A DNA stretch of 41,273 nucleotides from Actinomycetota bacterium (lineage in GTDB: Bacteria > Actinomycetota > Acidimicrobiia > IMCC26256 > JACPCJ01): NCBI GenBank assembly GCA_016179865.1, contig JACPCJ010000062.1, forward strand, positions 1-41,273, read 5' to 3'. The notes below the pieces were generated by a model, which made no database searches, was not told the origin of the DNA, and saw nothing but the letters and a program-made list of their open reading frames with translations. This document shows positions 13,508-21,603 of this stretch, one piece after another; position 1 is the stretch's first letter, and the number at the start of each line of letters is the position of its first letter. A program made the position numbers and the translations under genes.

Positions 13508-15601
13508 TCAGGGATCCTTCGGCAACCCCAGCAGGCGTTCGGCGATGACGTTGCGCTGGATCTCACTCGTCCCCCCGGCGATGGTCAGGCACCGGTTGGC
13601 CAGGAAGCCCGCCACCCAGGCGGCGGCGTCGCCCTCGGTCGCCGACGCCGCCGGCCCGACCAGGGTCATCCCCACTTCCTGGACCCGCTGGTCGTGCTCC
13701 ACGCCGAGGAGCTTCCGGACGCTCGACTCCGGCCCGGGCTCCATCCCCGACAACGACCGCACCGTCATCCGATGGCCCATGACCGCCAGCGCCTCGGCTT
13801 CGGCGAGCAACTCGCCCACCTCGTCCACGGTCACGTGATCCGAGGCGTCGACCATCCCGAGCAACGCCTCCACTCCCCACCCGAACGAGGATCCGCTCCC
13901 CATTGACACCCGCTCGTTCTCGAGCGTGGTGCGCCCCACGCGCCACCCGTCGTTCACCGCGCCGATGACGCACTCGTCGGGCACGAAGACGTCCTCGAAG
14001 AAGACCTCGTTGAACATGTCGGCGCCCGTCAGCTCCCGGAGGGGTCGGATGTCGATGCCCTCGGAGCGCATGTCGACGACGAAGCACGTGATCCCCTCGT
14101 GCTTCGGCGCCGACGGATCGGTACGGGCCAGGCACAGGCCGTAGTCGGTCTGGTGGGCGAAGGTCGTCCAGACCTTCTGGCCGCTGACGAGCCACCCCCC
14201 CTCGTCTCGCACCGCCTTGGTCGACAGCCCGGCCAGGTCGGAGCCGGCGCCCGGCTCCGAGAAGAGCTGGCACCACGAGATCTCGAGGCGAAGCGTGGGC
14301 GGCACGAACCGCTCCTGCTGTGAGGGCGTGCCGTGGGCGATGAGGGTCGGGAGCACCCAGGCCCCCACCTGCAAGTGCGGGCGCCGCACCCCCACCCGGG
14401 CGAATTCCTCGTCGATCACGAGCTGCTGGACGGGCGTCGCTCCCAGCCCCCACGGCGCCGGGTAGTGGGCCACGAGGTAGCCAGAGTCAGCAAGGAGGCC
14501 GTTCCACTCCGACTTCTCCCGGGTGGCGAGTTCGTCGAGGAAGGCCCGCACCTCGGCCCGGAACCCTTCCGCCGCCTCCGGGAGGGCGACGGTCAACGTG
14601 CGCCGGGTGCCCGCACTCGCCAGCTCGACGGCCCGCCGACGCCAGGGCGCGGGCCCGCCCAGGAGCTGGCGGACGGCCGTCGCCCGCTTCAGGTAGAGGT
14701 GGGCGTCGTGCTCCCAGGTGAAGCCGATCCCGCCCAGCACCTGGATCACGTCCTTGGCGCAGCGGAAGAAGGCCTCGGGCGCGAGCGACGAGGCGACGGC
14801 GATGGCGAGCGCCTCCTCGGGCGCCGGAGCTCCGCCCCGGGCCGCATCCCAGGCCGCGGCCCGGGCGCGCTCGAGGTCCATCAGCATCCCCGCGCAGCGG
14901 TGCTTGACGGCCTGAAACTGGCCGATCGGTCGCCCGAACTGCTCGCGCACCTTGGCGTACGACGCTGCGGTGTCGACGCACCACTGGGCACCGCCCACGG
15001 ACTCCGCCGACAACAGGAGCGAGGCAACCCCGAGGACGGAGTGAGGCTCGGGGAGCGGGTCGAGCACCCCGAGGGGGTCGGGGTCGATCACTTCGACACG
15101 AGCAACGCGCCGGGTGGCGTCGAGGCTCGGTAGGAGGGTGACGTCCACCTGCCCCCGGTCGAACACGCACCACCGGCCGTCCACCTCCAGGACGAAGACG
15201 TCGGCGAGGTTCGCCGACAGGACGGGCTCGGAAAACCCGACCGCCCCGACCCGCGAGCCGGCGGCGAGCTCCGGGAGGAGCTCTCGCTTCAGCTCGTCGG
15301 GCCCGCGCCACTGGATGAGCCACGCCGCCAGCGCCGTCGAGAGGAACGGACCCGGCGCGCACGCCCGGCCCAGCTCCTCGAGCACAACCGCCAGCTCGGC
15401 CGCGCCGTAGCCCTGGCCGCCGTACTCCTCATGAATGAGAAGTCCAAGCCACCCCAGGTCGCCGAGCGTCCCCCAGAATTCAGGCAGGGTCTCTTCCGGG
15501 GCGTCGAGGCGGGCCCGGGGAACGGATGGCGGGACGTGCGCCTCCACCCACCGCCGGGCCGTCTCGTGGAGGGCCAGGTGGTCCTCGGAGATGCCCAGCA
15601 T
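13508..15601 (-). CDS. fused double acyl-CoA dehydrogenase, FadE34-type
   Basis: 697-residue protein made of two complete ACAD modules. Residues about 1-335 are beta-like (G-G-Q-G-Y-G, E-Q-F-G-R-P-I-G-Q-F-Q-A-V-K-H, V-L-G-G-I-G-F-T-W-E-H-D-A-H); residues about 345-697 are alpha-like (F-S-E-P-G-A-G-S-D-L-A-G-L, S-G-Q-K-V-W-T-T, I-A-G-G-T-S-E-I-Q-R-N). This is the architecture of mycobacterial FadE34 (ChsE3), a single-chain counterpart of the alpha2-beta2 enzymes in cholesterol side-chain oxidation. The ATG at 15601 shares a base with the ferredoxin stop (TGATG); GTG 15604 is an alternative. Co-transcribed with the ferredoxin under the palindrome at 15819. Orthology to FadE34 is inferred from architecture. 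Confidence 0.9.
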   Translation of the reverse strand: MLGISEDHLALHETARRWVEAHVPPSVPRARLDAPEETLPEFWGTLGDLGWLGLLIHEEYGGQGYGAAELAVVLEELGRACAPGPFLSTALAAWLIQWRGPDELKRELLPELAAGSRVGAVGFSEPVLSANLADVFVLEVDGRWCVFDRGQVDVTLLPSLDATRRVARVEVIDPDPLGVLDPLPEPHSVLGVASLLLSAESVGGAQWCVDTAASYAKVREQFGRPIGQFQAVKHRCAGMLMDLERARAAAWDAARGGAPAPEEALAIAVASSLAPEAFFRCAKDVIQVLGGIGFTWEHDAHLYLKRATAVRQLLGGPAPWRRRAVELASAGTRRTLTVALPEAAEGFRAEVRAFLDELATREKSEWNGLLADSGYLVAHYPAPWGLGATPVQQLVIDEEFARVGVRRPHLQVGAWVLPTLIAHGTPSQQERFVPPTLRLEISWCQLFSEPGAGSDLAGLSTKAVRDEGGWLVSGQKVWTTFAHQTDYGLCLARTDPSAPKHEGITCFVVDMRSEGIDIRPLRELTGADMFNEVFFEDVFVPDECVIGAVNDGWRVGRTTLENERVSMGSGSSFGWGVEALLGMVDASDHVTVDEVGELLAEAEALAVMGHRMTVRSLSGMEPGPESSVRKLLGVEHDQRVQEVGMTLVGPAASATEGDAAAWVAGFLANRCLTIAGGTSEIQRNVIAERLLGLPKDP

Positions 15602-15816
15602 CACGGCCCGATCTGCTCGCCGTCCCGGAACACGGTGATCGACTGGGTCGGGCAGCCGCGGGCGGCGAGGACGACCTTCTCCTCCGGGTCTCCTTCGACC
15701 TCGACGACCACGGCGACACCATCGTCATCGAGGTCGAACACGCTCGGCGCCCAGAACTGGCAGTTGCCCGAGCCCATGCAGGTCTGGCGGTCGATCTTGA
15801 TCTGGATCTCCCCCAT
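15601..15816 (-). CDS. 3Fe-4S ferredoxin, P450-partner type
   Basis: 71-residue ferredoxin with C13-x5-C19 and C55-P, the three-cysteine pattern of single 3Fe-4S ferredoxins that usually donate electrons to cytochromes P450 in actinobacteria. ATG 15816 gives M-G-E-I-Q-I-K-I-D. No P450 or reductase gene is present in the window, so the partner must be elsewhere; because it overlaps the fused ACAD gene by one base, a link to side-chain oxidation, for example terminal hydroxylation by a P450, is plausible but inferred. The regulon palindrome ends only 2 nt upstream of its start codon, leaving no room for a Shine-Dalgarno outside the operator. Confidence 0.9.
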   Translation of the reverse strand: MGEIQIKIDRQTCMGSGNCQFWAPSVFDLDDDGVAVVVEVEGDPEEKVVLAARGCPTQSITVFRDGEQIGP

Positions 15817-15818
15817 CA

Positions 15819-15834
15819 CTGACAATCGTGTCAG
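15819..15834. promoter_or_regulatory. regulon palindrome, site 3
   Basis: CTGACAATCGTGTCAG, matching the regulon consensus with one weak half-site position. It sits 2 nt from the ferredoxin start (15816) and 24 nt from the amidohydrolase start (15859), between divergent operons. Confidence 0.75.
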
Positions 15835-15858
15835 GTTTTCGACGGGAGGCTCCATCTG

Positions 15859-16932
15859 ATGCAGATCATCGACGCCGACGCGCACGCCAACGAAGACGTC
15901 CTCGCGTGGACGGCGCTCAACGAGAAACGCCCGGGCTGGATCGGGGCCGGGCAGTCGGGCGGCAAGTGGGTCGCTGAGATCGAGGGCAAGCTGTTCCCAA
16001 TCCAAGAAGGGCCCGGCTGCGGGGTGGCCATCGGCGCCTCATCCAACCCCGCCGCCGAGGCGGGTGCGGCTGACGTGCACCAGCGCCTGGCCGACATGGA
16101 CGCCGAAGGCATCGACGTGCAGGTGCTCTATGGGGGCCTCATCATCGGGGTCTCGACCCTCTCAGACGCCGGCCTGGCGGCTGACATCTGCGAGGCCTAC
16201 AACGACTGGCTCATCGACGACCTGTGCGCCGCTGATCCGGATCGGCTGAAGGCCGTGGCCGCCGTCCCCATCCAGGACGTCCCGCGGGCGATCGCCGAGA
16301 TGCAGCGCGCGATGGCCGGTGGCGCTGTCGGGATCACGATCCCTCCTGTCCTCGGGGACACCAACCTCGACGACCCGTCGGTCCTCCCTTTCTTTGAGGC
16401 CGCCGCCGACCTCGGAGCCGCCCTCGGGGTGCACTCGGCGCCGGGGATGAACGTCCCCCTGCCCGCGGCCGGGCGCTTCTCCAACTATGCCCAGGTCCAC
16501 GCCCTGTCCTTCCCGGTCGACCAAATGGTGGCCTTCACCGCTCTGGCCATGGGAGGCGTGCTCGATGGCCTGCCCGGGCTGAGGGTGGCGTTCCTAGAGT
16601 CGGGTGTGGGCTGGGTTCCCTACTTCCTCGACCGGGTTGGCGAGCACCGGGAGAAACTCCCGCACCTCGTGCCCGAGATGAAGAGTGACCCCCGCGACTA
16701 CCTCGAGCGGGGGCAGTGCTTCTTCAGCTTCGAGGCTGAGGAGTCGCTGCTGGAAGTGGCGGTGGACCGGCTGGGGGCCGACTCGTTCGTCTGGGCGTCC
16801 GACTACCCCCACTGGGACGCCGACTTTCCCGGCTGCACGGCCGAGGCCAAGGAATTGGCCGAGCCCTTGGGTGGGGAGGTCGCCACCAAGCTCCTCGGCG
16901 GGAACGCGGCACGGCTTTACGGGCTGAGGTAG
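15859..16932 (+). CDS. amidohydrolase-related (ACMSD-like) metal enzyme
   Basis: 357-residue TIM-barrel protein of the Amidohydro_2 group. Metal-site residues are visible in D-A-D-A-H (5-9), H-S-A-P-G, and W-A-S-D-Y-P-H-W-D near the C-terminus; G-L-R-V-A-F-L-E-S-G-V-G-W is a family hallmark. Members include ACMSD-type decarboxylases and hydrolases of ring- or side-chain cleavage products; proteins of this type are often found near acyl-CoA dehydrogenase clusters in actinobacteria. It is divergent from the ferredoxin/fused ACAD operon and shares its palindrome. A paralogue lies at 23110. The reaction is not predictable from sequence alone. Confidence 0.85.
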   Translation: MQIIDADAHANEDVLAWTALNEKRPGWIGAGQSGGKWVAEIEGKLFPIQEGPGCGVAIGASSNPAAEAGAADVHQRLADMDAEGIDVQVLYGGLIIGVSTLSDAGLAADICEAYNDWLIDDLCAADPDRLKAVAAVPIQDVPRAIAEMQRAMAGGAVGITIPPVLGDTNLDDPSVLPFFEAAADLGAALGVHSAPGMNVPLPAAGRFSNYAQVHALSFPVDQMVAFTALAMGGVLDGLPGLRVAFLESGVGWVPYFLDRVGEHREKLPHLVPEMKSDPRDYLERGQCFFSFEAEESLLEVAVDRLGADSFVWASDYPHWDADFPGCTAEAKELAEPLGGEVATKLLGGNAARLYGLR

Positions 16933-16969
16933 GAGCACCCCACACCACCGCCGAATTTGGTTTCGTTTC

Positions 16970-18919
16970 TCACACCCCACCGCGGTGGGGCGACCAAGTT
17001 CGTCGGCGGGCGGCGCGAAGGAGGGCGTCGATGTCGAAGCGGCCACCGTGAAGCAGGGCCCCGGCCTCGGCGGGGAGGACGGCGGGGCTGAAGAGGTAGC
17101 CCTGCACGGTGTCGCAGCCCAGCGAGCGCAGCCGTTCGAGCTGAGCGGCGGTCTCGACGCCCTCGGCCACGACCCGGATGTCGAGGTGGTGGGCCATGGT
17201 GGTCACGGCGTCGATGATGGCGGCCATGTCGTCTTCCAGGACCCGGTCCACGAACGAGCGGTCGAGCTTGATGACGTCGGCGGGAAGATTGGAGAGGGCC
17301 GAGAGCGACGAGTGGCCGGTCCCGAAGTCGTCGAGGGCGATCTGGACGCCGAGCTGCTTGAGCTCGTGGACAAGACCGATCCCGCGCGCCGCCTCCTGCA
17401 TGACGGCGCTCTCGGTGATCTCGAGCCGCGTGCGACGGGGTTCGATTCCCGCCATGCCGAGCGTCGTGCTGACCTGGTCGACCAGGTCCGGTTGTTGGAA
17501 CTGCCGCGTCGAGATGTTGACGCCCACCATCGCAACCTTCGAGGTGGGGATGGCGGCAAACCACTCCTGCGCCTGCCGGCAGGCTTCCTCGAGAACCCAG
17601 CGCCCCAGGGGCACGATGAGCCCCGTCTCCTCGGCCACGGGAATCACGTCGGCGAGGGGAACCTCCCCGGTCTCGGGGTCGATCCAGCGGGCCAGGGCCT
17701 CGACGCCCACGACCTCCCCCGAACCGAGGGCGATCTCGGGCTGGTAGGCGAGATGGAACTCGCGGTGGTCGATGGCGTGACGCAGCCGGGTCTCCAGCTC
17801 GAGCCGGCGCAGGGCCTGGATTCCCATCTCCTCGGTGAACTGCTCGTAGCGGCTCCCGCCTCGACGCTTGGCGTGGTACATGGCGACGTCGGCGTCCCGC
17901 ACCAGCCGCTCGGCGTCGACCGGGCGGGCGGGCTCACACAGGGCGATCCCGGTGCTTGCGCGGGCGACGACCTCGTATCCCTTCAGGTAGAAGGGAGCCC
18001 GCAGCTCGTCGTGAATCCGCTCGGCGACCCGCACGGCGTCGTCGGACCCCGCCACGTCTTCGAGGAGGATCACGAACTCGTCGCCCCCGAGGCGACCGAC
18101 GGTGTCCGAGGGGCGGACGCAGGCCGCGATGCGATCACCCACTCCGGCAAGCAGCAGGTCGCCCACCTCGTGGCCGAGCGAGTCGTTCACGATCTTGAAC
18201 CGGTCGAGGTCCACAAACAACACGGCCACGCTGGCGCCGGCCGACCGGGCGTCGTGAAGGGCTCGACCGAGCCGCTCGAGGAAGAGCGTGCGATTCGGGA
18301 GTCGGGACAGCGGGTCGTAGAAGGCCTGGTGCACGAGCTGGGCCTCGGAGGCTTCCTTGCTCGCCGCCGTGTTGTGGATCACCCAGGCCGGAAAGAGGAG
18401 ACCGAGGGCACCGAGGGCCGCAAGCCCGTGCGCGAGCCCGACGTCGTCGATGACCGACGGCGCCAGGTCGAGTTCGATGGCGGTCTGGCCCAGGGCGATG
18501 GCCAGGAACGACAGGCCCAGCGCGGGCATCACCGCCCGAGCCCCGAAGCTCCGCACCGCCGACGCCACCCCGTACATGAAGCCGATGACGAGGACGGGCC
18601 CCCAGCCGGTGGCGTAGACGACGGCGCCGCTCCCGAGCACGAGGACCGCCACGCGCAGCCGCATGGCGGTGCGGCGGAGCGCCCGAACAACCTCGCTCGC
18701 CGCCGAGGCCACGAAGATCAGGCCGTAGAGGACGGCGAGGTTGGTGTCGTCGCCCATGAGGTCGGCTCGCTGAAGACCCCAGAGCAGGGCGGCGCTCGCC
18801 GACGCCGGGAGCACGATCTCGGACAGGCGGCGATGACGCCTCACACGTCTCGTATCGGCCGCCCGCATCAGGGAGACGATATTGACTTCGACCTGTTCTG
18901 TCCCCTCTGCCCCGGACAT
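16970..18919 (-). CDS. membrane GGDEF-EAL cyclic-di-GMP enzyme
   Basis: 649-residue protein. Residues about 34-185 form several hydrophobic helices (a putative membrane sensor), followed by a GGDEF domain with intact G-G-D-E-F at 278-282 and the inhibitory R-P-S-D site at 269-272, then an EAL domain with V-E-A-L at 406-409, E-I-T-E at about 500-503 and D-D-F-G-T-G at 530-535. Both the cyclase and phosphodiesterase signatures look intact, so it may make and degrade c-di-GMP; product inhibition is suggested by R-x-x-D. It lies alone between catabolic genes, with no other signalling gene next to it. The pilT start at the right edge hints at surface motility in the same organism, but a link is speculative. 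Confidence 0.92.
   Translation of the reverse strand: MSGAEGTEQVEVNIVSLMRAADTRRVRRHRRLSEIVLPASASAALLWGLQRADLMGDDTNLAVLYGLIFVASAASEVVRALRRTAMRLRVAVLVLGSGAVVYATGWGPVLVIGFMYGVASAVRSFGARAVMPALGLSFLAIALGQTAIELDLAPSVIDDVGLAHGLAALGALGLLFPAWVIHNTAASKEASEAQLVHQAFYDPLSRLPNRTLFLERLGRALHDARSAGASVAVLFVDLDRFKIVNDSLGHEVGDLLLAGVGDRIAACVRPSDTVGRLGGDEFVILLEDVAGSDDAVRVAERIHDELRAPFYLKGYEVVARASTGIALCEPARPVDAERLVRDADVAMYHAKRRGGSRYEQFTEEMGIQALRRLELETRLRHAIDHREFHLAYQPEIALGSGEVVGVEALARWIDPETGEVPLADVIPVAEETGLIVPLGRWVLEEACRQAQEWFAAIPTSKVAMVGVNISTRQFQQPDLVDQVSTTLGMAGIEPRRTRLEITESAVMQEAARGIGLVHELKQLGVQIALDDFGTGHSSLSALSNLPADVIKLDRSFVDRVLEDDMAAIIDAVTTMAHHLDIRVVAEGVETAAQLERLRSLGCDTVQGYLFSPAVLPAEAGALLHGGRFDIDALLRAARRRTWSPHRGGV
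16975..16990. terminator. 16-bp palindrome at the 3' end of the GGDEF-EAL gene
   Basis: CCCCACCGCGGTGGGG is a perfect palindrome inside the last codons of the GGDEF-EAL gene, in the short convergent junction with the amidohydrolase ending at 16932. A terminator role is possible but the stem has no loop beyond its own bases. Confidence 0.3.
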
Positions 18920-18959
18920 TCCTGACGAATGACTTACTGCCGACTACGCTCCGCGCGCA

Positions 18960-19370
18960 ATGAGCGCAGGAGTCTTCGAAAAGTCGGCCACGGCGAGTGT
19001 CATCCTTCGCTGCTCCGACCTCGCCAATTCCCTTGCCTGGTACCGGGAAAAGCTGGGTTGGGCTCCCATCGGGCGGGGTAATGAGGGGGGCGAAAACTTC
19101 GCCACCTTCTCCGTCGGCGGCCTGCTCGTGTCGCTGTGGGAACTCCCGCCCGACGCCGAACCCGCCCGAGCCGGGATCCGCGGCGCCTACGTCGCCATCT
19201 ACATCCACGCCGACGTCGCCGCGCTGCGGGACCGCCTTCTTGATCGGGGCGTCGAAGCCCGCGACACGATTCAGGCCGGCAACTTCATGTCCTTCCGGTT
19301 CGCCGACCCTGACGGCAACGTCTTCGAGGTCACCACCGCCAAATCAGCCGCCCTCGGCCCCCTTTCCTAA
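18960..19370 (+). CDS. VOC/glyoxalase-fold protein
   Basis: 136-residue vicinal-oxygen-chelate protein. The fold shows in V-I-L-R-C-S-D-L-A-N-S-L-A-W-Y-R-E-K-L-G-W at the start, E-L in the middle and the C-terminal F-A-D-P-D-G-N-V-F-E-V hallmark. Families include glyoxalases, dioxygenases and resistance proteins; no specific member is indicated. It is divergent from the GGDEF-EAL gene across a 40-bp gap. A compact hairpin directly follows its stop codon. Metal residues cannot be assigned with confidence. Confidence 0.85.
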   Translation: MSAGVFEKSATASVILRCSDLANSLAWYREKLGWAPIGRGNEGGENFATFSVGGLLVSLWELPPDAEPARAGIRGAYVAIYIHADVAALRDRLLDRGVEARDTIQAGNFMSFRFADPDGNVFEVTTAKSAALGPLS

Positions 19371-19397
19371 GAGCGTGCGCCGATAGGCGGCACGCTC
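19371..19397 (+). terminator. hairpin following the VOC gene
   Basis: GAGCGTGCGCC (19371-19381), loop GATA, then GGC-G-GCACGCTC (19386-19397) form an 11-bp stem with one bulged G, starting right after the TAA of the VOC gene. AAAA follows shortly, but there is no T-run on the plus strand. Confidence 0.65.
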
Positions 19398-19477
19398 CAG
19401 AAAATGGGCTCACGTCTGGGCAGGCGCAGCCTGCCCACGAAGTCGTTTCGCGCGAGAAACGTGACCTATCCGCGCAG

Positions 19478-19704
19478 CCTCTAAACCTGGATCCACCGAT
19501 CTGGGGGGTGAGGGCGGGGGGGACACCCCGGCGTTCTGGAGTGAGTTCCCCACCCGGCCAGACACGCCGACTTGCTCGGGAACGACGGACCGACTCTTCC
19601 GCGGGAGACAACTGGCGTCGCGAGGTGCAGAACTCGCTCGAGAAGCCGGGCGGCCTTCGTCGCGCCCCTCAGCCGCTCAGATCGGTGGATCGAGGCTAAA
19701 GGTC
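19478..19704. other. structured non-coding element bounded by long inverted repeats
   Basis: No convincing gene lies between 19371 and 19737. GATCCACCGATCTG (19490-19503) is exactly complementary to 19678-19691, and the match extends imperfectly on both sides (about 19478-19520 with about 19660-19704), enclosing roughly 155 bp. Upstream lie two compact hairpins, 19417-19437 (9-bp stem, loop GCA) and 19444-19461 (6-bp stem). The layout, a long closing stem around a GC-rich centre, fits either a structured small RNA or a MITE-like remnant with terminal inverted repeats. It does not show the conserved cores of RNase P, tmRNA or SRP RNA. Strand is undetermined. Confidence 0.5.
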
Positions 19705-19741
19705 ACGAACCGGGGCTGGGCGAAGGGTAGATGACCTTTAG
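19696..19741 (-). terminator. inverted repeat at the end of the alcohol dehydrogenase gene
   Basis: CTAAAGGTCA (19696-19705) pairs perfectly with TGACCTTTAG (19732-19741), which includes the TAA stop of the alcohol dehydrogenase. Loop of 26 nt. Probable terminator or 3' mRNA structure. Confidence 0.5.
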
Positions 19742-20826
19742 GACGGGAAAACGACGACGCTGCGGGCACCCTCGCCCGCTTCCATGGCCACGAAGGCGTC
19801 GTTGATGCCGTCGAGGCCGATGCGCTCGGTGATGAGGGTGTCGATGGGAAGCCGCCCGGCCTTGTAGAGGTCGAGGAAGCGAACGAAGTCGCGGTCAGGA
19901 TCGGCGTTGCCGTAGACGCAGCCGACGATGCGCCGTCCGGAGAAGAAGATCTCCATGGTGTCGAACGAGACCGTCTCGTCGCTGCCACCGGCACCGACGA
20001 TCGTGCACGTGCCCCCCCGGCGGGTGAGGTCGTAGGTCTGGCGGATGGTCGCCGACCGTCCCACCACCTCGATGCTGTGGTCGACGCCGGGTCCGCCCGT
20101 GAGCGCCTTCACGGCGGCGACCCCGTCCGCTTGAGACGCGTCGACGACGTCGGTGGCCCCCAAGGTCTCGGCGAGGGCGAGGCGTTCGGCGGAGAGATCG
20201 ACGGCGACGATGCGCGACGCCCCCGCGACCACCGCGCCCATGATGACGCTGAGGCCGACGCCACCGCAGCCCACGACCGCGACCGTCTCGCCGGGCTGCA
20301 CGTGCGCCGCGTTCAACACCGCCCCGACTCCGGTGGTGACCGCGCACCCCACGAGGGCGGCCACGTCGAGGGGGATCTCGCGGTCGATCGGCACCACCTG
20401 GCGCTCGAGCACCTGGGTCATCTCGCCGAAGGTGCCCGTCATCATGCCGGCGAACACGGTCTCGCCGCCCGCGCTGCCGTAGGGGGCGGCGATGCCCTCG
20501 GCCATGCCGTTCTCGCACAGGAAGGGCTGGCCCGCGTCGCAGTACACGCAGTCGCGGCAGGCGGGGAACGACGAGAGCACGACGTGGTCGCCGGGCGACA
20601 CCCGGGTCACCGCCTCGCCGACTTCCTCCACAACGCCGGCGCCCTCGTGCCCGGGGACACAGGGGACGGGGTAGGGGAACTTCCCGTGCTGGAGCGAGAG
20701 ATCGGAGTGACACACCCCGCTGGCGGCCATGCGCACGCGGACCTGGTTCGGTGTCAGGGGTGCGAGGTCGACGTCGACGACCTCGAGGTCCTTCCCATAG
20801 TCACGGAGCAGCGCCGCCTTGATCAC
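19738..20826 (-). CDS. zinc-dependent alcohol dehydrogenase (MDR family)
   Basis: 362-residue medium-chain dehydrogenase. Catalytic zinc residues are C39, H60 and E61 (G-V-C-H-S-D and P-G-H-E-G-A-G), structural zinc residues are C90, C93, C96 and C104, and the cofactor site has V-V-G-C-G-G-V-G-L with an Asp ending beta-2 (V-A-V-D-L-S), which favours NAD(H). It resembles class III/mycothiol-type actinobacterial alcohol dehydrogenases and likely oxidises a primary alcohol to an aldehyde, which the nearby aldehyde dehydrogenase could take further. The start is GTG 20826; the upstream membrane-protein frame overlaps it by 26 bp unless that frame is shifted. The substrate is not indicated. Confidence 0.9.
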   Translation of the reverse strand: MIKAALLRDYGKDLEVVDVDLAPLTPNQVRVRMAASGVCHSDLSLQHGKFPYPVPCVPGHEGAGVVEEVGEAVTRVSPGDHVVLSSFPACRDCVYCDAGQPFLCENGMAEGIAAPYGSAGGETVFAGMMTGTFGEMTQVLERQVVPIDREIPLDVAALVGCAVTTGVGAVLNAAHVQPGETVAVVGCGGVGLSVIMGAVVAGASRIVAVDLSAERLALAETLGATDVVDASQADGVAAVKALTGGPGVDHSIEVVGRSATIRQTYDLTRRGGTCTIVGAGGSDETVSFDTMEIFFSGRRIVGCVYGNADPDRDFVRFLDLYKAGRLPIDTLITERIGLDGINDAFVAMEAGEGARSVVVFPS

Positions 20827-21547
20827 GGCGTCGAGACCTGCACGTCAGCCAGATCGCCGCGCCGTGCAGTAGCGGTCCGGGAAGCCCAGCCCCGCCTTGG
20901 AGCCCTTCGCCGGTGTGCGGGTGGTCCCAGACCCAGGTCGGTTTGGTGGCGTCGCTGAAGGACCCGCACCGGGAGCCGTCGAACGACCAGCGGTAGGTGT
21001 ACTGCCGTTCCAGCGGTGCGACCGTCACCGAGTACGTCGTCTTGGGCTTGGCGAACGTCGCCCTCATCTCCACGATGGACGGCTCGGGTGGCCCCGTCGT
21101 TTCGTCGTCGTCGGCCCCGACTTGGGCGGCGTCTTCCGACGCTGCCTTCTGATCGGCGTCGTCGCCTCCGCCCATCAGGAGCACGAACGCAACGATCGCC
21201 GCCACCACAGCAGCAAGGATCCCCCCGACGGCCAGCCAGTTGACGCCGCTCCCCGTCGCGTCACCGGCGCCGGGATCGGACTGCTTCCATCCGAACGAGT
21301 GGCCGTCGTCGTAGTGCCCGGTATCCAACTCACCGGCGTCGGGATCGGACTGCTTCCATCCGAACGAGTGGCCGTCGTCGTAGTGCCCGGTGTCGAGAAG
21401 TTCGGTGATTCTCTGCTGGACGCTGTCGATGGTGATCCCGGCGGGGAGAGGATCCTTCGCTCCCAAGGCCTTCGCCGCCGTCGCCACGTCCATCAACTCG
21501 CGGAGTTCCTCGACGTTCAGTTCTTCGAAGGGCTTCTCAGTGGGCAT
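20801..21547 (-). CDS. single-pass membrane protein with duplicated 23-residue unit
   Basis: Hypothetical protein of 248 residues starting at ATG 21547. Order: an N-terminal helical part (E-E-L-N-V-E-E-L-R-E-L), two nearly identical 23-residue units containing L-D-T-G-H-Y-D-D-G-H-S-F-G-W-K-Q, one membrane helix at about 104-126, an acidic linker and an exported domain containing Y-T-Y-R-W-S-F-D-G-S-R-C and T-W-V-W-D-H-P-H. Near 20905 the frame may be shifted: the next frame gives a shorter, more protein-like ending (A-G-L-G-F-P-D-R-Y-C-T-A-R-R-S-G, stop at 20845) with higher third-position GC, and would leave a clean gap before the alcohol dehydrogenase. Family not recognised. Confidence 0.65.
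   Translation of the reverse strand: MPTEKPFEELNVEELRELMDVATAAKALGAKDPLPAGITIDSVQQRITELLDTGHYDDGHSFGWKQSDPDAGELDTGHYDDGHSFGWKQSDPGAGDATGSGVNWLAVGGILAAVVAAIVAFVLLMGGGDDADQKAASEDAAQVGADDDETTGPPEPSIVEMRATFAKPKTTYSVTVAPLERQYTYRWSFDGSRCGSFSDATKPTWVWDHPHTGEGLQGGAGLPGPLLHGAAIWLTCRSRRRDQGGAAP
21262..21399. repeat. 69-bp in-frame tandem duplication
   Basis: Copies 21262-21330 and 21331-21399 are almost identical, differing mainly at the 3' end. The duplication adds 23 residues to the membrane protein at 20801-21547. The near-identity points to a recent slippage or recombination event. Confidence 0.9.
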
Positions 21548-21603
21548 CGCTCCACCCGTGCTGGGACGGCACTTCGTCGGCGAACTGTAGGCCCCTCCGG
21601 CTC

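Noticed and set aside
16985-18925. A 646-codon plus-strand frame opposite the GGDEF-EAL gene
   Set aside because: It lacks any domain pattern and mirrors the real gene, whose motifs are intact on the minus strand.
18917-18932. CATTC-CTGAC-GAATG as another regulon site
   Set aside because: It contains CTGAC, but the inverted half-site with correct spacing is missing and the flanking genes are not catabolic.
19478-19704. RNase P, tmRNA or SRP RNA in the gene-free stretch
   Set aside because: I could not find their conserved core sequences on either strand; only the general fold is visible.
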